The notes beneath the pieces were generated by a model. The model was not told where the DNA came from and made no database searches. It saw only the letters and a list, made by a program, of their open reading frames with translations. Of a DNA stretch of 36,140 bases, positions 8,276 to 15,001 are shown one piece after another (within the stretch, counting starts at the first letter, position 1; each line of letters starts with the position of its first letter). The translations under genes were made by a program, and so were the position numbers. The stretch is from Candidatus Heimdallarchaeota archaeon (GTDB taxonomy: Archaea; Asgardarchaeota; Heimdallarchaeia; JABLTI01), in assembly GCA_019058165.1 (NCBI GenBank), contig JAHLVZ010000018.1, positions 1-36,140 on the forward strand, in the 5' to 3' direction.

Positions 8276-8914
8276 TTATTTAGTAAAGCATTTGATCATT
8301 TCTTGATAAATCTCTGGATGCTCTCCAATAAATGCTAACCAACAAACAGTATCTAAAACATATTTTGTTGCACGAACATCGAAAGTTGCTACAAGATCCA
8401 AGATTTCAGGATTACTAATGCTATTGATTTTTTCTATATCAATGCGTTTCTTTTGCGTTGTTTCATCATAGAATTTCCTAAAGCAAGCTTCGTCAAATTT
8501 CTTGAATTTTAATAATTGACAAGTGATTTTTCCAATAACCGTGAAATAATCATCTACCGTATCTTCTTCATCACCAGATAAATCTAAAGCAATATAGAAA
8601 ACTTTTGCTGTTCGTGAATAAAGTGTCAAAGTTTTAATGTGACTTTCAGAAAAAGTGATTATTCTTTTCCCAGCTTCCATTACTAAATTAGCCTTTTTCA
8701 ATCGATTTAGATAACCGTAAATGGTTTTATCCGATTTCTGAGCATTAACCGTTTTGAAAGCTTCTTTAATATCTTCAAAAGTCAATGGCTCATTTAAGAG
8801 AAAGTTTAGAAGTAATTCACAATTTTTATCATCTTGCAAGCATTTAACGCTACCAAGATCATAGATAGTTTTCACAAGTTTTTCTTTATTTATAATGACA
8901 TCTTGCGTTTCCAT
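8276..8914 (-). CDS. Winged-helix regulator (paralogue of 9054-9692)
   Basis: This 212-residue protein has an N-terminal winged helix at about 28-90: L-L-L-N-F-L-L-N-E-P-L-T-F-E-D-I, then recognition-helix region D-K-T-I-Y-G-Y-L-N-R-L-K-K-A-N-L-V, then wing E-A-G-K-R-I-I. A helical C-terminal domain of about 110 residues follows, probably for dimerisation or sensing. It ends in the E-H-P-E-I-Y-Q-E-M-I-K-C-F pattern shared with the neighbouring paralogue. It is probably a DNA-binding transcription regulator. Two copies of a TAGAATA...CTGT sequence lie just upstream and could be its operator. The tail-anchored gene follows at 26 bp. Confidence 0.75.
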   Translation of the reverse strand: METQDVIINKEKLVKTIYDLGSVKCLQDDKNCELLLNFLLNEPLTFEDIKEAFKTVNAQKSDKTIYGYLNRLKKANLVMEAGKRIITFSESHIKTLTLYSRTAKVFYIALDLSGDEEDTVDDYFTVIGKITCQLLKFKKFDEACFRKFYDETTQKKRIDIEKINSISNPEILDLVATFDVRATKYVLDTVCWLAFIGEHPEIYQEMIKCFTK

Positions 8915-8933
8915 TTTGACACCGTGTTATATT

Positions 8934-8980
8934 TAGAATACTGTTTTATATTTTTTTCATATAAACTAGAATATACTGTA
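8934..8980 (-). promoter_or_regulatory. Repeated candidate operator in front of the winged-helix gene
   Basis: TAGAATACTGT (8934-8944) and TAGAATATACTGTA (8967-8980) are near-identical direct repeats 33 bp apart, about three helical turns. They flank an AT-rich TATA-like stretch (about 8949-8965) upstream of the regulator's ATG at 8914. This is a typical layout for autoregulation by an archaeal dimeric regulator. The binding protein is inferred, not shown. Confidence 0.4.
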
Positions 8981-9053
8981 GTTTTTTTCAGAACGAATCT
9001 TAAAAAAAATAGACAGTTGTCCGTTTACAAAGACTTATTCTAATGGAAGATTG

Positions 9054-9692
9054 TTATCCAAAGCATTTATCTAATTCTTTGAAAAATTCTGGATGCTCTT
9101 CAAATAGTAGAATCCAACCTGCAAAATCTAAGACAGGATATAATTCGTGGATTTCAAAATCTTGAATTAAAGTAAGAATTTTATCACTATTTACATTTTC
9201 AAAGAATTCTTTCATTATTTGATTCCTTTGCTTGTAGATGACATCCATTTTGCCTTTCAAGCAATCTAAATCTGCGGAATCGTTATAACCCAATCTTTCC
9301 TTCAAAATTTCATTTACTAGTTCAAGAGATCTTTTCTCTATCTTCTCTTGCTGCTCATAGAATTTTACGGGAGCAAAAATAATCTTAGATACTCGAGCAA
9401 ATAGTGTTTGAGTTTTAATTTGGTTAGCTTGATCTGAAAAAATCCTTTTACCCGCTTCAATAACCAAACCTGCTCTTTTGAGCTTGCCTAAATAACGATA
9501 AATGCTTTTATCGGATTTATCATTGCCAGATTTTTCAAAAGCAATCTCAAGCTCTTCTACTGTTAATGGTCCCTTAAACAAGAAATGCAATACTTGTCTG
9601 TGATTTCTTTCTGACAAAAGCTCTTCAATCTCATCCCCGGTGAAAACTTGAACTACTTTTTGTTGATTTGTTATTATATCTCTAAACGCCAT
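9054..9692 (-). CDS. Winged-helix regulator (paralogue of 8276-8914)
   Basis: With the start chosen here the protein has 212 residues, the same length as its neighbour. It shares the domain order: winged helix with L-H-F-L-F-K-G-P-L-T-V-E-E-L and D-K-S-I-Y-R-Y-L-G-K-L-K-R-A-G-L-V-I-E-A-G-K-R-I, then a helical domain ending E-H-P-E-F-F-K-E-L-D-K-C-F. An ATG at 9731 would add 13 residues. I prefer the ATG at 9692 (M-A-F-R-D-I) because an AAGGTTG ribosome-binding sequence lies just before it and the N-terminus then aligns with the paralogue. It is probably a DNA-binding regulator. The pair arose by tandem duplication and has diverged strongly. Confidence 0.75.
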   Translation of the reverse strand: MAFRDIITNQQKVVQVFTGDEIEELLSERNHRQVLHFLFKGPLTVEELEIAFEKSGNDKSDKSIYRYLGKLKRAGLVIEAGKRIFSDQANQIKTQTLFARVSKIIFAPVKFYEQQEKIEKRSLELVNEILKERLGYNDSADLDCLKGKMDVIYKQRNQIMKEFFENVNSDKILTLIQDFEIHELYPVLDFAGWILLFEEHPEFFKELDKCFG

Positions 9693-9930
9693 TTTTAAAC
9701 AACCTTTAACCTTAGTTTTAACTTCGCACATCTTCTATTTTATTTCATATATATATTAAATTATCAGTCTAACTTTTAGTAAATATCTTTCTTATTGATG
9801 CTTGAAAATCGTTTTTTTCAAGTGAATTGACTAAATCTGTCTGTTTTATTGGTCTGAATTTTTCTTAGTTATATAATCTATGAAATCTAATACTTATAAG
9901 AATATTTATAACCCTAAATATAGACTATTG

Positions 9931-10096
9931 TCTCAAGGTTTTGAGAATGGTGTTCACTTCATTCTCAAAAACGATCACCCTTTCCTCAAGAGGTTCGTTG
10001 AATAAGGTATGAATCACCAGGGAACTTATAACCGAAAAAGTAATGCTTAATCACCAAAAATTCGGTTCTTCCTTCTGGTCAGTTCTCTTGTGATTC
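9931..10096 (+). ncRNA. Candidate structured RNA in a 540-bp gene-free gap
   Basis: The gap 9693-10234 has no convincing ORF but is rich in complementary segments. These are TTTTGAGAATG/CATTCTCAAAA (9939-9949/9960-9970, 11 bp), AACGA/TCGTT (9970-9974/9995-9999), and a 16-nt pair at 10011-10026/10081-10096 with one mismatch and one G-U. The last encloses AACCGAA/TTCGGTT (10030-10036/10061-10067). TATA-like sequence at about 9893-9910 would put a start near 9930, and T-rich DNA follows 10096. It shows no RNase P, SRP or tRNA hallmark. A noncoding RNA is the best reading. A degenerate inverted-repeat element is the alternative. Confidence 0.4.
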
Positions 10097-10234
10097 CTAT
10101 TTCTTCTTTTCTATCAACTCTTTTAAAAAAAACATTTTTGGGTGGAATTTACTTCTATCTCTATCATTTTTTGTTAGCAGATTATTGCTAAATTAATTAA
10201 GGATGAATCACAATTTTACTCAAGGTTGAAGAAA

Positions 10235-11008
10235 ATGGCAGAACCAGAAAAAGACTATGAAATGCTCAATATAGAAGGCGTGTACGCAATTCTCAGTGGA
10301 GAACTAGAGAAAGCAATAAAGCTCTTTGAAGAAGCAATAAAAATGGAAGAGAATAACTTTGAAAGCTTGTGTAATCTAGGAAAAACCTACCTCCTCAAGG
10401 AAGAATATGAGAAAGCTATAGAGTATTTCGAAAAGTCTCTCGAGAAGAACCCCCAATTCGTAGAAACCCTTCACAATTTAGGAGTAACCTATTCTCGGAT
10501 GAGGGATCTAGAGAAAGCAATAAGTTACTATCAGAAAGTGGTTGAGATAAACGAAAAATACTTCGAAAGTTGGTTCAATCTTGGAAATAGTTACTATGAA
10601 AAAGGAGAATTGCAAGAAGCAATAAAGTATTACAGAAAAGCAGTGGAAGCAAATCCAAATTTCGCAGACGCACACTTCAATTTAGGAAATACCTATAGAG
10701 AAATGCAACAATATGATCTGGCGAAATCAGCCTATAGAGAGATCATAAAACTGAGACAAGATGATGCCACAGTATATTACAACCTAGGATACGTTTTGCA
10801 AATTACAGATGATCTAGATGGAGCAATAAAGAATTATCTCTTAGCAATAAAACTAGATGAAAAATACGTGAAAGCAATGATTAACCTAGGAATAGCTTAC
10901 CAAAGTAAAGGTGACAAAACAGAAGCAAGAGATTGGTTCAAGAAAACATTGAAGATACAGCCAGAACTTGAAATTGCAAAAAACAAACTGCAAGAATTAA
11001 AAGAATAA
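10235..11008 (+). CDS. Tetratricopeptide repeat (TPR) protein
   Basis: The protein has 257 residues from the ATG at 10235. A TTG at 10226 is in frame but overlaps the likely ribosome-binding site AAGGTTG, so the ATG is preferred. It is built from about seven consecutive 34-residue TPR units with the classic pattern N-L-G-x-x-Y, a central Gly or Asp, and A-I-x-x-Y/F-x-K-A at each second helix. TPRs form a superhelical scaffold for binding other proteins. There is no signal peptide or enzymatic domain. Codon choice differs from most neighbours, with many ATA, GCA, AGA, CTA and CTC codons. Structured intergenic segments lie on both sides. Confidence 0.9.
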   Translation: MAEPEKDYEMLNIEGVYAILSGELEKAIKLFEEAIKMEENNFESLCNLGKTYLLKEEYEKAIEYFEKSLEKNPQFVETLHNLGVTYSRMRDLEKAISYYQKVVEINEKYFESWFNLGNSYYEKGELQEAIKYYRKAVEANPNFADAHFNLGNTYREMQQYDLAKSAYREIIKLRQDDATVYYNLGYVLQITDDLDGAIKNYLLAIKLDEKYVKAMINLGIAYQSKGDKTEARDWFKKTLKIQPELEIAKNKLQELKE

Positions 11009-11055
11009 ATTTGAAGTTTAAAAAACAAATATATCCAGAAAAAGGTTTTTCAATA

Positions 11056-11073
11056 GAGGTTTATCCAAACCTC
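11056..11073 (+). terminator. Hairpin downstream of the TPR gene
   Basis: GAGGTTT-ATCC-AAACCTC is a perfect 7-bp stem with a 4-base loop, 48 bp after the TPR stop. No long T-run follows directly. It may end the TPR transcript, or be a site upstream of the TATA-like box at about 11081-11096. Confidence 0.35.
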
Positions 11074-11106
11074 AGTTCATTTATAAGTATATAAGCAAAA
11101 CTTGGT

Positions 11107-11214
11107 GAGTTAGCATCGAATATATGAGCTACAACTCAAAGACCTAGATTTATTTTGGGTGCAAAAATCCAGATAAAGAACACCGCTCATTTTATCTTGC
11201 ACCCTCTAAATCTA
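11107..11214 (+). ncRNA. Candidate structured RNA, or remnant of a short ORF
   Basis: A strong TATA-like sequence (TTATAAGTATATAAG, about 11081-11096) precedes a structured stretch. The first hairpin is GAGTTAGC/GCT-AC-AACTC (11107-11114/11128-11137). The second is a long composite one pairing 11145-11152 with 11207-11214 (TAGATTTA/TAAATCTA), 11157-11164 with 11197-11204 (GGGTGCAA/TTGCACCC) and 11172-11177 with 11191-11196. The same DNA can be read from an ATG at 11124 as 7 codons, a TAG at 11145, and then 43 open codons to a TAG at 11277. This second reading looks protein-like, so a decayed gene is a real alternative. Confidence 0.35.
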
Positions 11215-11293
11215 TTTTACAGAGGGCTATTGAGGATTTCATTTACAAAGAAATTATTCCAAATAAAGAAGAATTTTAGGAATATCCAGTGAG

Positions 11294-12337
11294 CTAAATT
11301 TGCTCCCATTCACTTCTTTTTAACTCATAAAAAACTTTCTTACCTACGATTTTATGTTTCAGTTTTTCATTAATTTTGATCATATGTTCATTGCTAATAG
11401 CATTTGCTGTATACCAATAATTAGCATTTAATTCTACAAGTATTTTCTCTAAAACTTTATATTTGAGAGCTAAACCAAATCCATGTCCTCGGTGTTCATG
11501 TACAACACCTGTATCATCTTGTTCAACTAGACTTGGTCTATGTTTATTATATAGGACTCTTGTATGACCAACTGGGTCATTTGTTTCTTTTACTGCAATT
11601 GCATAACCAAAATTCCTATCCCCTTTTTTTAGATTATACTCAATCTGTGATTTGTAGCGATCAGGAGTAATTACATCTTCCCCAAAGGACATTTCTTCTC
11701 TAGGCATATCATTCCAGATACGTTCAACCATTCTAACATATTTCTCTTCATCAAATTTACTAGAATAATCGAAGCTCTCAAGTTCAACAAATTTGTAGCC
11801 CAAATTTGAAATTCTTTGTTCCTCTTTGATATTTATAGCTTTTATTTTATCAATGCTGAACTCACTCAAATCAGCTGCTCTATAAAATTCATCATAACAA
11901 CTTTCTTTTTGGAATTTCTGCAGAAATAATTCACCTATTGATCCTCCAAGGGCAGCGGCTACTAGATTCTCAATTTGAGTAGGTATTACTGTAAACAGTT
12001 TTCGCATAATCTCTGTTCCAATACCTTTTCGTCTTTCCTCTGGGACAACATAAATCTGGTAGGAACCATGGTCAAGATTATCATATTCGATATTCCAAAA
12101 TGAATGTCCAAAACCAACAAGTTCCATGGATTTATTGAAAGCATAAACTGATATTGTTTCTCTTTCTAATGGTCTTGGTGTTTTCCAGTAGTTTCGGTAA
12201 AATTCCATTAAATGCGGTTCAAATGGTGATCGTTCAGAATCGAAATCTCTAATCATACTTATCATTGTATCTTGATATTTTTCTGGTAAATCCTTCCTAT
12301 CACCAATAATGAAAGTTAATGAATTCAAATCTATCAA
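11294..12337 (-). CDS. Double-domain GNAT N-acetyltransferase
   Basis: The 347-residue protein contains two GNAT folds. The first has its acetyl-CoA pyrophosphate loop at about 102-107 (R-R-K-G-I-G), preceded by strand Y-Q-I-Y-V-V-P. The second has R-G-H-G-F-G at 283-288, preceded by V-V-H-E-H, and a later Y-W-Y-T-A-N-A-I-S-N-E-H-M segment typical of GNAT C-termini. It resembles tandem-GNAT enzymes such as mycothiol synthase in layout. The acceptor substrate cannot be told. No membrane segment is present. It stands alone on this strand and diverges from the UPF0173 hydrolase. Confidence 0.85.
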   Translation of the reverse strand: MIDLNSLTFIIGDRKDLPEKYQDTMISMIRDFDSERSPFEPHLMEFYRNYWKTPRPLERETISVYAFNKSMELVGFGHSFWNIEYDNLDHGSYQIYVVPEERRKGIGTEIMRKLFTVIPTQIENLVAAALGGSIGELFLQKFQKESCYDEFYRAADLSEFSIDKIKAINIKEEQRISNLGYKFVELESFDYSSKFDEEKYVRMVERIWNDMPREEMSFGEDVITPDRYKSQIEYNLKKGDRNFGYAIAVKETNDPVGHTRVLYNKHRPSLVEQDDTGVVHEHRGHGFGLALKYKVLEKILVELNANYWYTANAISNEHMIKINEKLKHKIVGKKVFYELKRSEWEQI

Positions 12338-12464
12338 ACCTATGAGAAAGAAATTTGAATAAATAAAAAATTACCTATTAACAAAACTTAAACCAAGTGT
12401 ATGTCCGCCAAAAAAGTAAAAAGGAAAAAATAGATACAATTCTTAGTTCTAAAAGGTGTAAAGC

Positions 12465-13127
12465 ATGAAAGTAAATTGGATAGGTCACTCTGCAATAAAA
12501 ATAGAGGATCAAGGAAAAACAATATTGATAGACCCTTGGATCACAGGGAATCCAGTAGCAAAAATAAAAGTAGAGGATATAAAGAAAGCAGATGTGGTAT
12601 TTGTAAGTCACGGGCACGGCGATCATGGCTTTGATGATGCTGTCCTTATCTGTAAGAACACTGGTGCTACTTTTGTCAGTATTTTTGAGTTGGCGAATGA
12701 AGCCAAAGGTAAAGGTGTTGAAAAAGTCATTGGAGGAAATGTTGGAGGTACCGCTAAAGCTGCTGATATTGAATTTGTCTTTACTACTGCCACTCACAGC
12801 ACAACGGTGGGTGTTGCGGTTGGTTTTGTCATCAAGCTTCCTTCTTACACAATCTACCATCCTGGTGATACTGGACTTTTCTTGGATATGAAATTATTAG
12901 GTGAATTGTACGATATTGATTTAGCTTTTCTTCCGATTGGTTCCTTATATACCATGGGTCCTTTGGAAGCTGCTAAAGCTCTTGAGCTTCTTGATTGTCA
13001 AAAAGTCGTTCCCATTCATTACAAGACTTTCCCTGTCTTAGTTCAAGATGCTGATGAATTCAAGAAAATTGCAGGTCCAATGGTGGATGTTTTTGCTCTT
13101 GAACCTGGCGAAGAAAAAGAAATCTAA
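12465..13127 (+). CDS. UPF0173-type metallo-hydrolase (beta-lactamase fold)
   Basis: This 220-residue protein of the metallo-beta-lactamase superfamily opens with M-K-V-N-W-I-G-H-S-A, the standard UPF0173 start. It has the metal-binding motif H-G-H-G-D-H at 49-54, later ligands in A-T-H-S and H-P-G-D-T-G, and the family-specific I-G-S-L-Y-T-M-G-P-x-E-A and P-I-H-Y-K-T-F-P segments. It should bind two metals and hydrolyse an ester or related bond. The physiological substrate of the family is unknown. Codon choice changes inside the gene: A-ending codons dominate the first 50 or so codons and T/C-ending codons the remainder. Confidence 0.92.
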   Translation: MKVNWIGHSAIKIEDQGKTILIDPWITGNPVAKIKVEDIKKADVVFVSHGHGDHGFDDAVLICKNTGATFVSIFELANEAKGKGVEKVIGGNVGGTAKAADIEFVFTTATHSTTVGVAVGFVIKLPSYTIYHPGDTGLFLDMKLLGELYDIDLAFLPIGSLYTMGPLEAAKALELLDCQKVVPIHYKTFPVLVQDADEFKKIAGPMVDVFALEPGEEKEI

Positions 13128-13158
13128 TTGATCTCGCTTTCTTCCTTCTTCTTTTTTT

Positions 13159-13347
13159 TTATTGTCCCGCGAACCCAACTATATGTCCACATTCTATGCA
13201 ATACGCAATAGCAAATGGTGTTCGTAATAGTACTCTCCCAATTTTCGGGTCTTCTTTTCCTTTTCTTAAGTTTTCTTCGCTCACGATGAATTTGTATGTA
13301 AACTCATTTCCCCCGCATTCTGGGCATTTTGGTTCTGCAATTTTCAT
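13159..13347 (-). CDS. Small zinc-ribbon protein
   Basis: The 62-residue protein has two Cys pairs, C-P-E-C-G (Cys8, Cys11) and Y-C-I-E-C-G-H (Cys50, Cys53), forming one zinc ribbon. The basic and polar middle segment and T-P-F-A-I-A-Y lead into the second knuckle. The short stand-alone architecture is common in archaea, where such proteins often join transcription, translation or membrane complexes. Nothing here identifies the partner. It is convergent with the UPF0173 gene, with a long T-run in the 31-bp gap between them. It diverges from the membrane zinc-finger gene. Confidence 0.75.
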   Translation of the reverse strand: MKIAEPKCPECGGNEFTYKFIVSEENLRKGKEDPKIGRVLLRTPFAIAYCIECGHIVGFAGQ

Positions 13348-13494
13348 TTTGTCACCTACGTTTTTTCCAATTATACTTTCTCTTCTCTTTCATATTATTT
13401 TTTCTATCTTTACATTGAGATAATAGTTTTAAAGGGTTAAGTTCAAAATTTCTACATTCATTTGTCTTACAAATAGTTCAAAGAGGGACAATAA

Positions 13495-14751
13495 TTGAAG
13501 TGCTGTTACGATCCAGATATTGAAGCTCATGGAGCTTGTGTGAATTGCCGAGTTCCTTTATGCAAAACTTGTAATATGGAAGCAGAGCTAGCTGACGGTC
13601 TTTGCATTGCTTGTAATCGTCAAAAGAAATCCTTTCGTTTCTATGGTTATTTCAGAATAGGTATGTGTAGTCTTGGGATGGTTTGGCTTGCGCTTGCCTT
13701 TTTGGTTGTATTCCCTGGGGACATGCAAAGCGGTTTTACTTATGGTCTCCTAGGTTTATTAGGTGCGTTCGCTCTTAACACCGTTGGAGCTCAAGTAATT
13801 CAACGTAGTACTTTGTGGGGTCTCAAACCGGAAACAAGAGTTTTTGTGAGTCTTCATCGTTATTCAGTCACTGGAAATAAAATGTATTTCAATCAAGCAT
13901 TAAGAGCTATGAAAAAAATTGAAGACATAACTCCATTTAAAGATGCACTTTTTGATCAAATAGTTTCCATTCTTATTAACTTGCCTTTTGATTTACCTGC
14001 TGATTGGGTTGAGTATCTTTGCGAAAACTTCAACATGACTGAAGAGGAACTTCTCGACGGTATCATGGAATTCGGGATAGATGTTTTTGAGGATAACATC
14101 TTCAATCATCATGTCTATCAAGCAATTGAACCTTACATCGAAATTCTTAAACGAACAGATAATGAGAAACTGTATCATGAATTGATTGATAAGATTCTTA
14201 CTCGATTAAATACCATTGATTTCAAAGCGGCTAATCGTCCTCCTGTTTATACTGTTCCCGGAATGCAACAACAGCAACCAGCTCAACAAGAAAATCCAAA
14301 TGTTATTCGTGATCGTGCGTTTTTAACCGAACTAAAAATGATTGATGCTGAATTAGAAGATTTCTTGACAAGAACTAAACGTAAAAGTGATTGGAAAGCA
14401 ATCTCAGATATCATTGACAATTATCAGTTACCAAAAGTTCCCAAAAGCACCTTTGAAGCGGCTAAAGCAATGGCTGCTCAAACCCAACAACAACTCAAAG
14501 GACCTGATGGTGTTGCAGGAACTAAAGATGATTTAGGTGATCCGAGTAGAGTGAAAATTTGTGCGGAATGTGGTATTTCTTTCTCAGAGGCGCAACTCTC
14601 AACTTATGTTTTCAGAGACATTTCAGTTAATGTTTGCTCTGAGTGTTTATCTACTTTAGAGAAAGATGGTCATCGAGAACCACGATTATTAGCAAGCATT
14701 CGTAAACCTAAAGAATACAAGAAATTGGTAGATGAATCTGAAGAAGATTAA
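13495..14751 (+). CDS. Membrane protein with N- and C-terminal zinc fingers
   Basis: The 418-residue protein starts at TTG (13495), preceded by GAGGG at about 13483-13487. Residues 3-39 hold a B-box-like cysteine/histidine cluster (C-C-Y near the start, C-V-N-C, C-K-T-C, C-I-A-C). Two hydrophobic helices follow at about 53-98. A mainly helical cytosolic region and a Gln/Pro-rich linker (near 258-270) come next. A last two-pair zinc knuckle lies at about 353-383 (C-A-E-C-G and C-S-E-C). B-box-like fingers mediate protein contacts. The layout, two fingers flanking a membrane hairpin and helical domain, does not match a characterised family I know. Confidence 0.65.
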   Translation: MKCCYDPDIEAHGACVNCRVPLCKTCNMEAELADGLCIACNRQKKSFRFYGYFRIGMCSLGMVWLALAFLVVFPGDMQSGFTYGLLGLLGAFALNTVGAQVIQRSTLWGLKPETRVFVSLHRYSVTGNKMYFNQALRAMKKIEDITPFKDALFDQIVSILINLPFDLPADWVEYLCENFNMTEEELLDGIMEFGIDVFEDNIFNHHVYQAIEPYIEILKRTDNEKLYHELIDKILTRLNTIDFKAANRPPVYTVPGMQQQQPAQQENPNVIRDRAFLTELKMIDAELEDFLTRTKRKSDWKAISDIIDNYQLPKVPKSTFEAAKAMAAQTQQQLKGPDGVAGTKDDLGDPSRVKICAECGISFSEAQLSTYVFRDISVNVCSECLSTLEKDGHREPRLLASIRKPKEYKKLVDESEED

Positions 14752-15001
14752 GACTAGTTCTTACCCTCCTTCTTTTTCCTTTCCATTTTTTTCTGGATTT
14801 AATTCGAGGAATAACGCTTTTGATTAAACGAATTTTGTATTGAATTTCACAAAAAAGCTTTGAATTTCGAAAATTATTCTTCAAACAAAATCAAAGAATC
14901 TTTTTTAACTGTATTGATAATTAGAGTGTATCAGAAATATTTTTACATTAAAACCTAACATCTTATTGTTTATCTACTAATTTATTAGTGAGTGGAAGAT
15001 T

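Noticed and set aside
9994..10010. GGTTCGTTGAAT as a tRNA T-arm
   Set aside because: The loop lacks the TTC-R-A-N-T-C consensus and no acceptor or anticodon stems can be drawn around it.
11124..11279. Pyrrolysine-type readthrough of the TAG at 11145
   Set aside because: TAG is the ordinary stop of several confident genes here (subtilisin, valS, DUF92), and the overlapping hairpin gives a simpler explanation.
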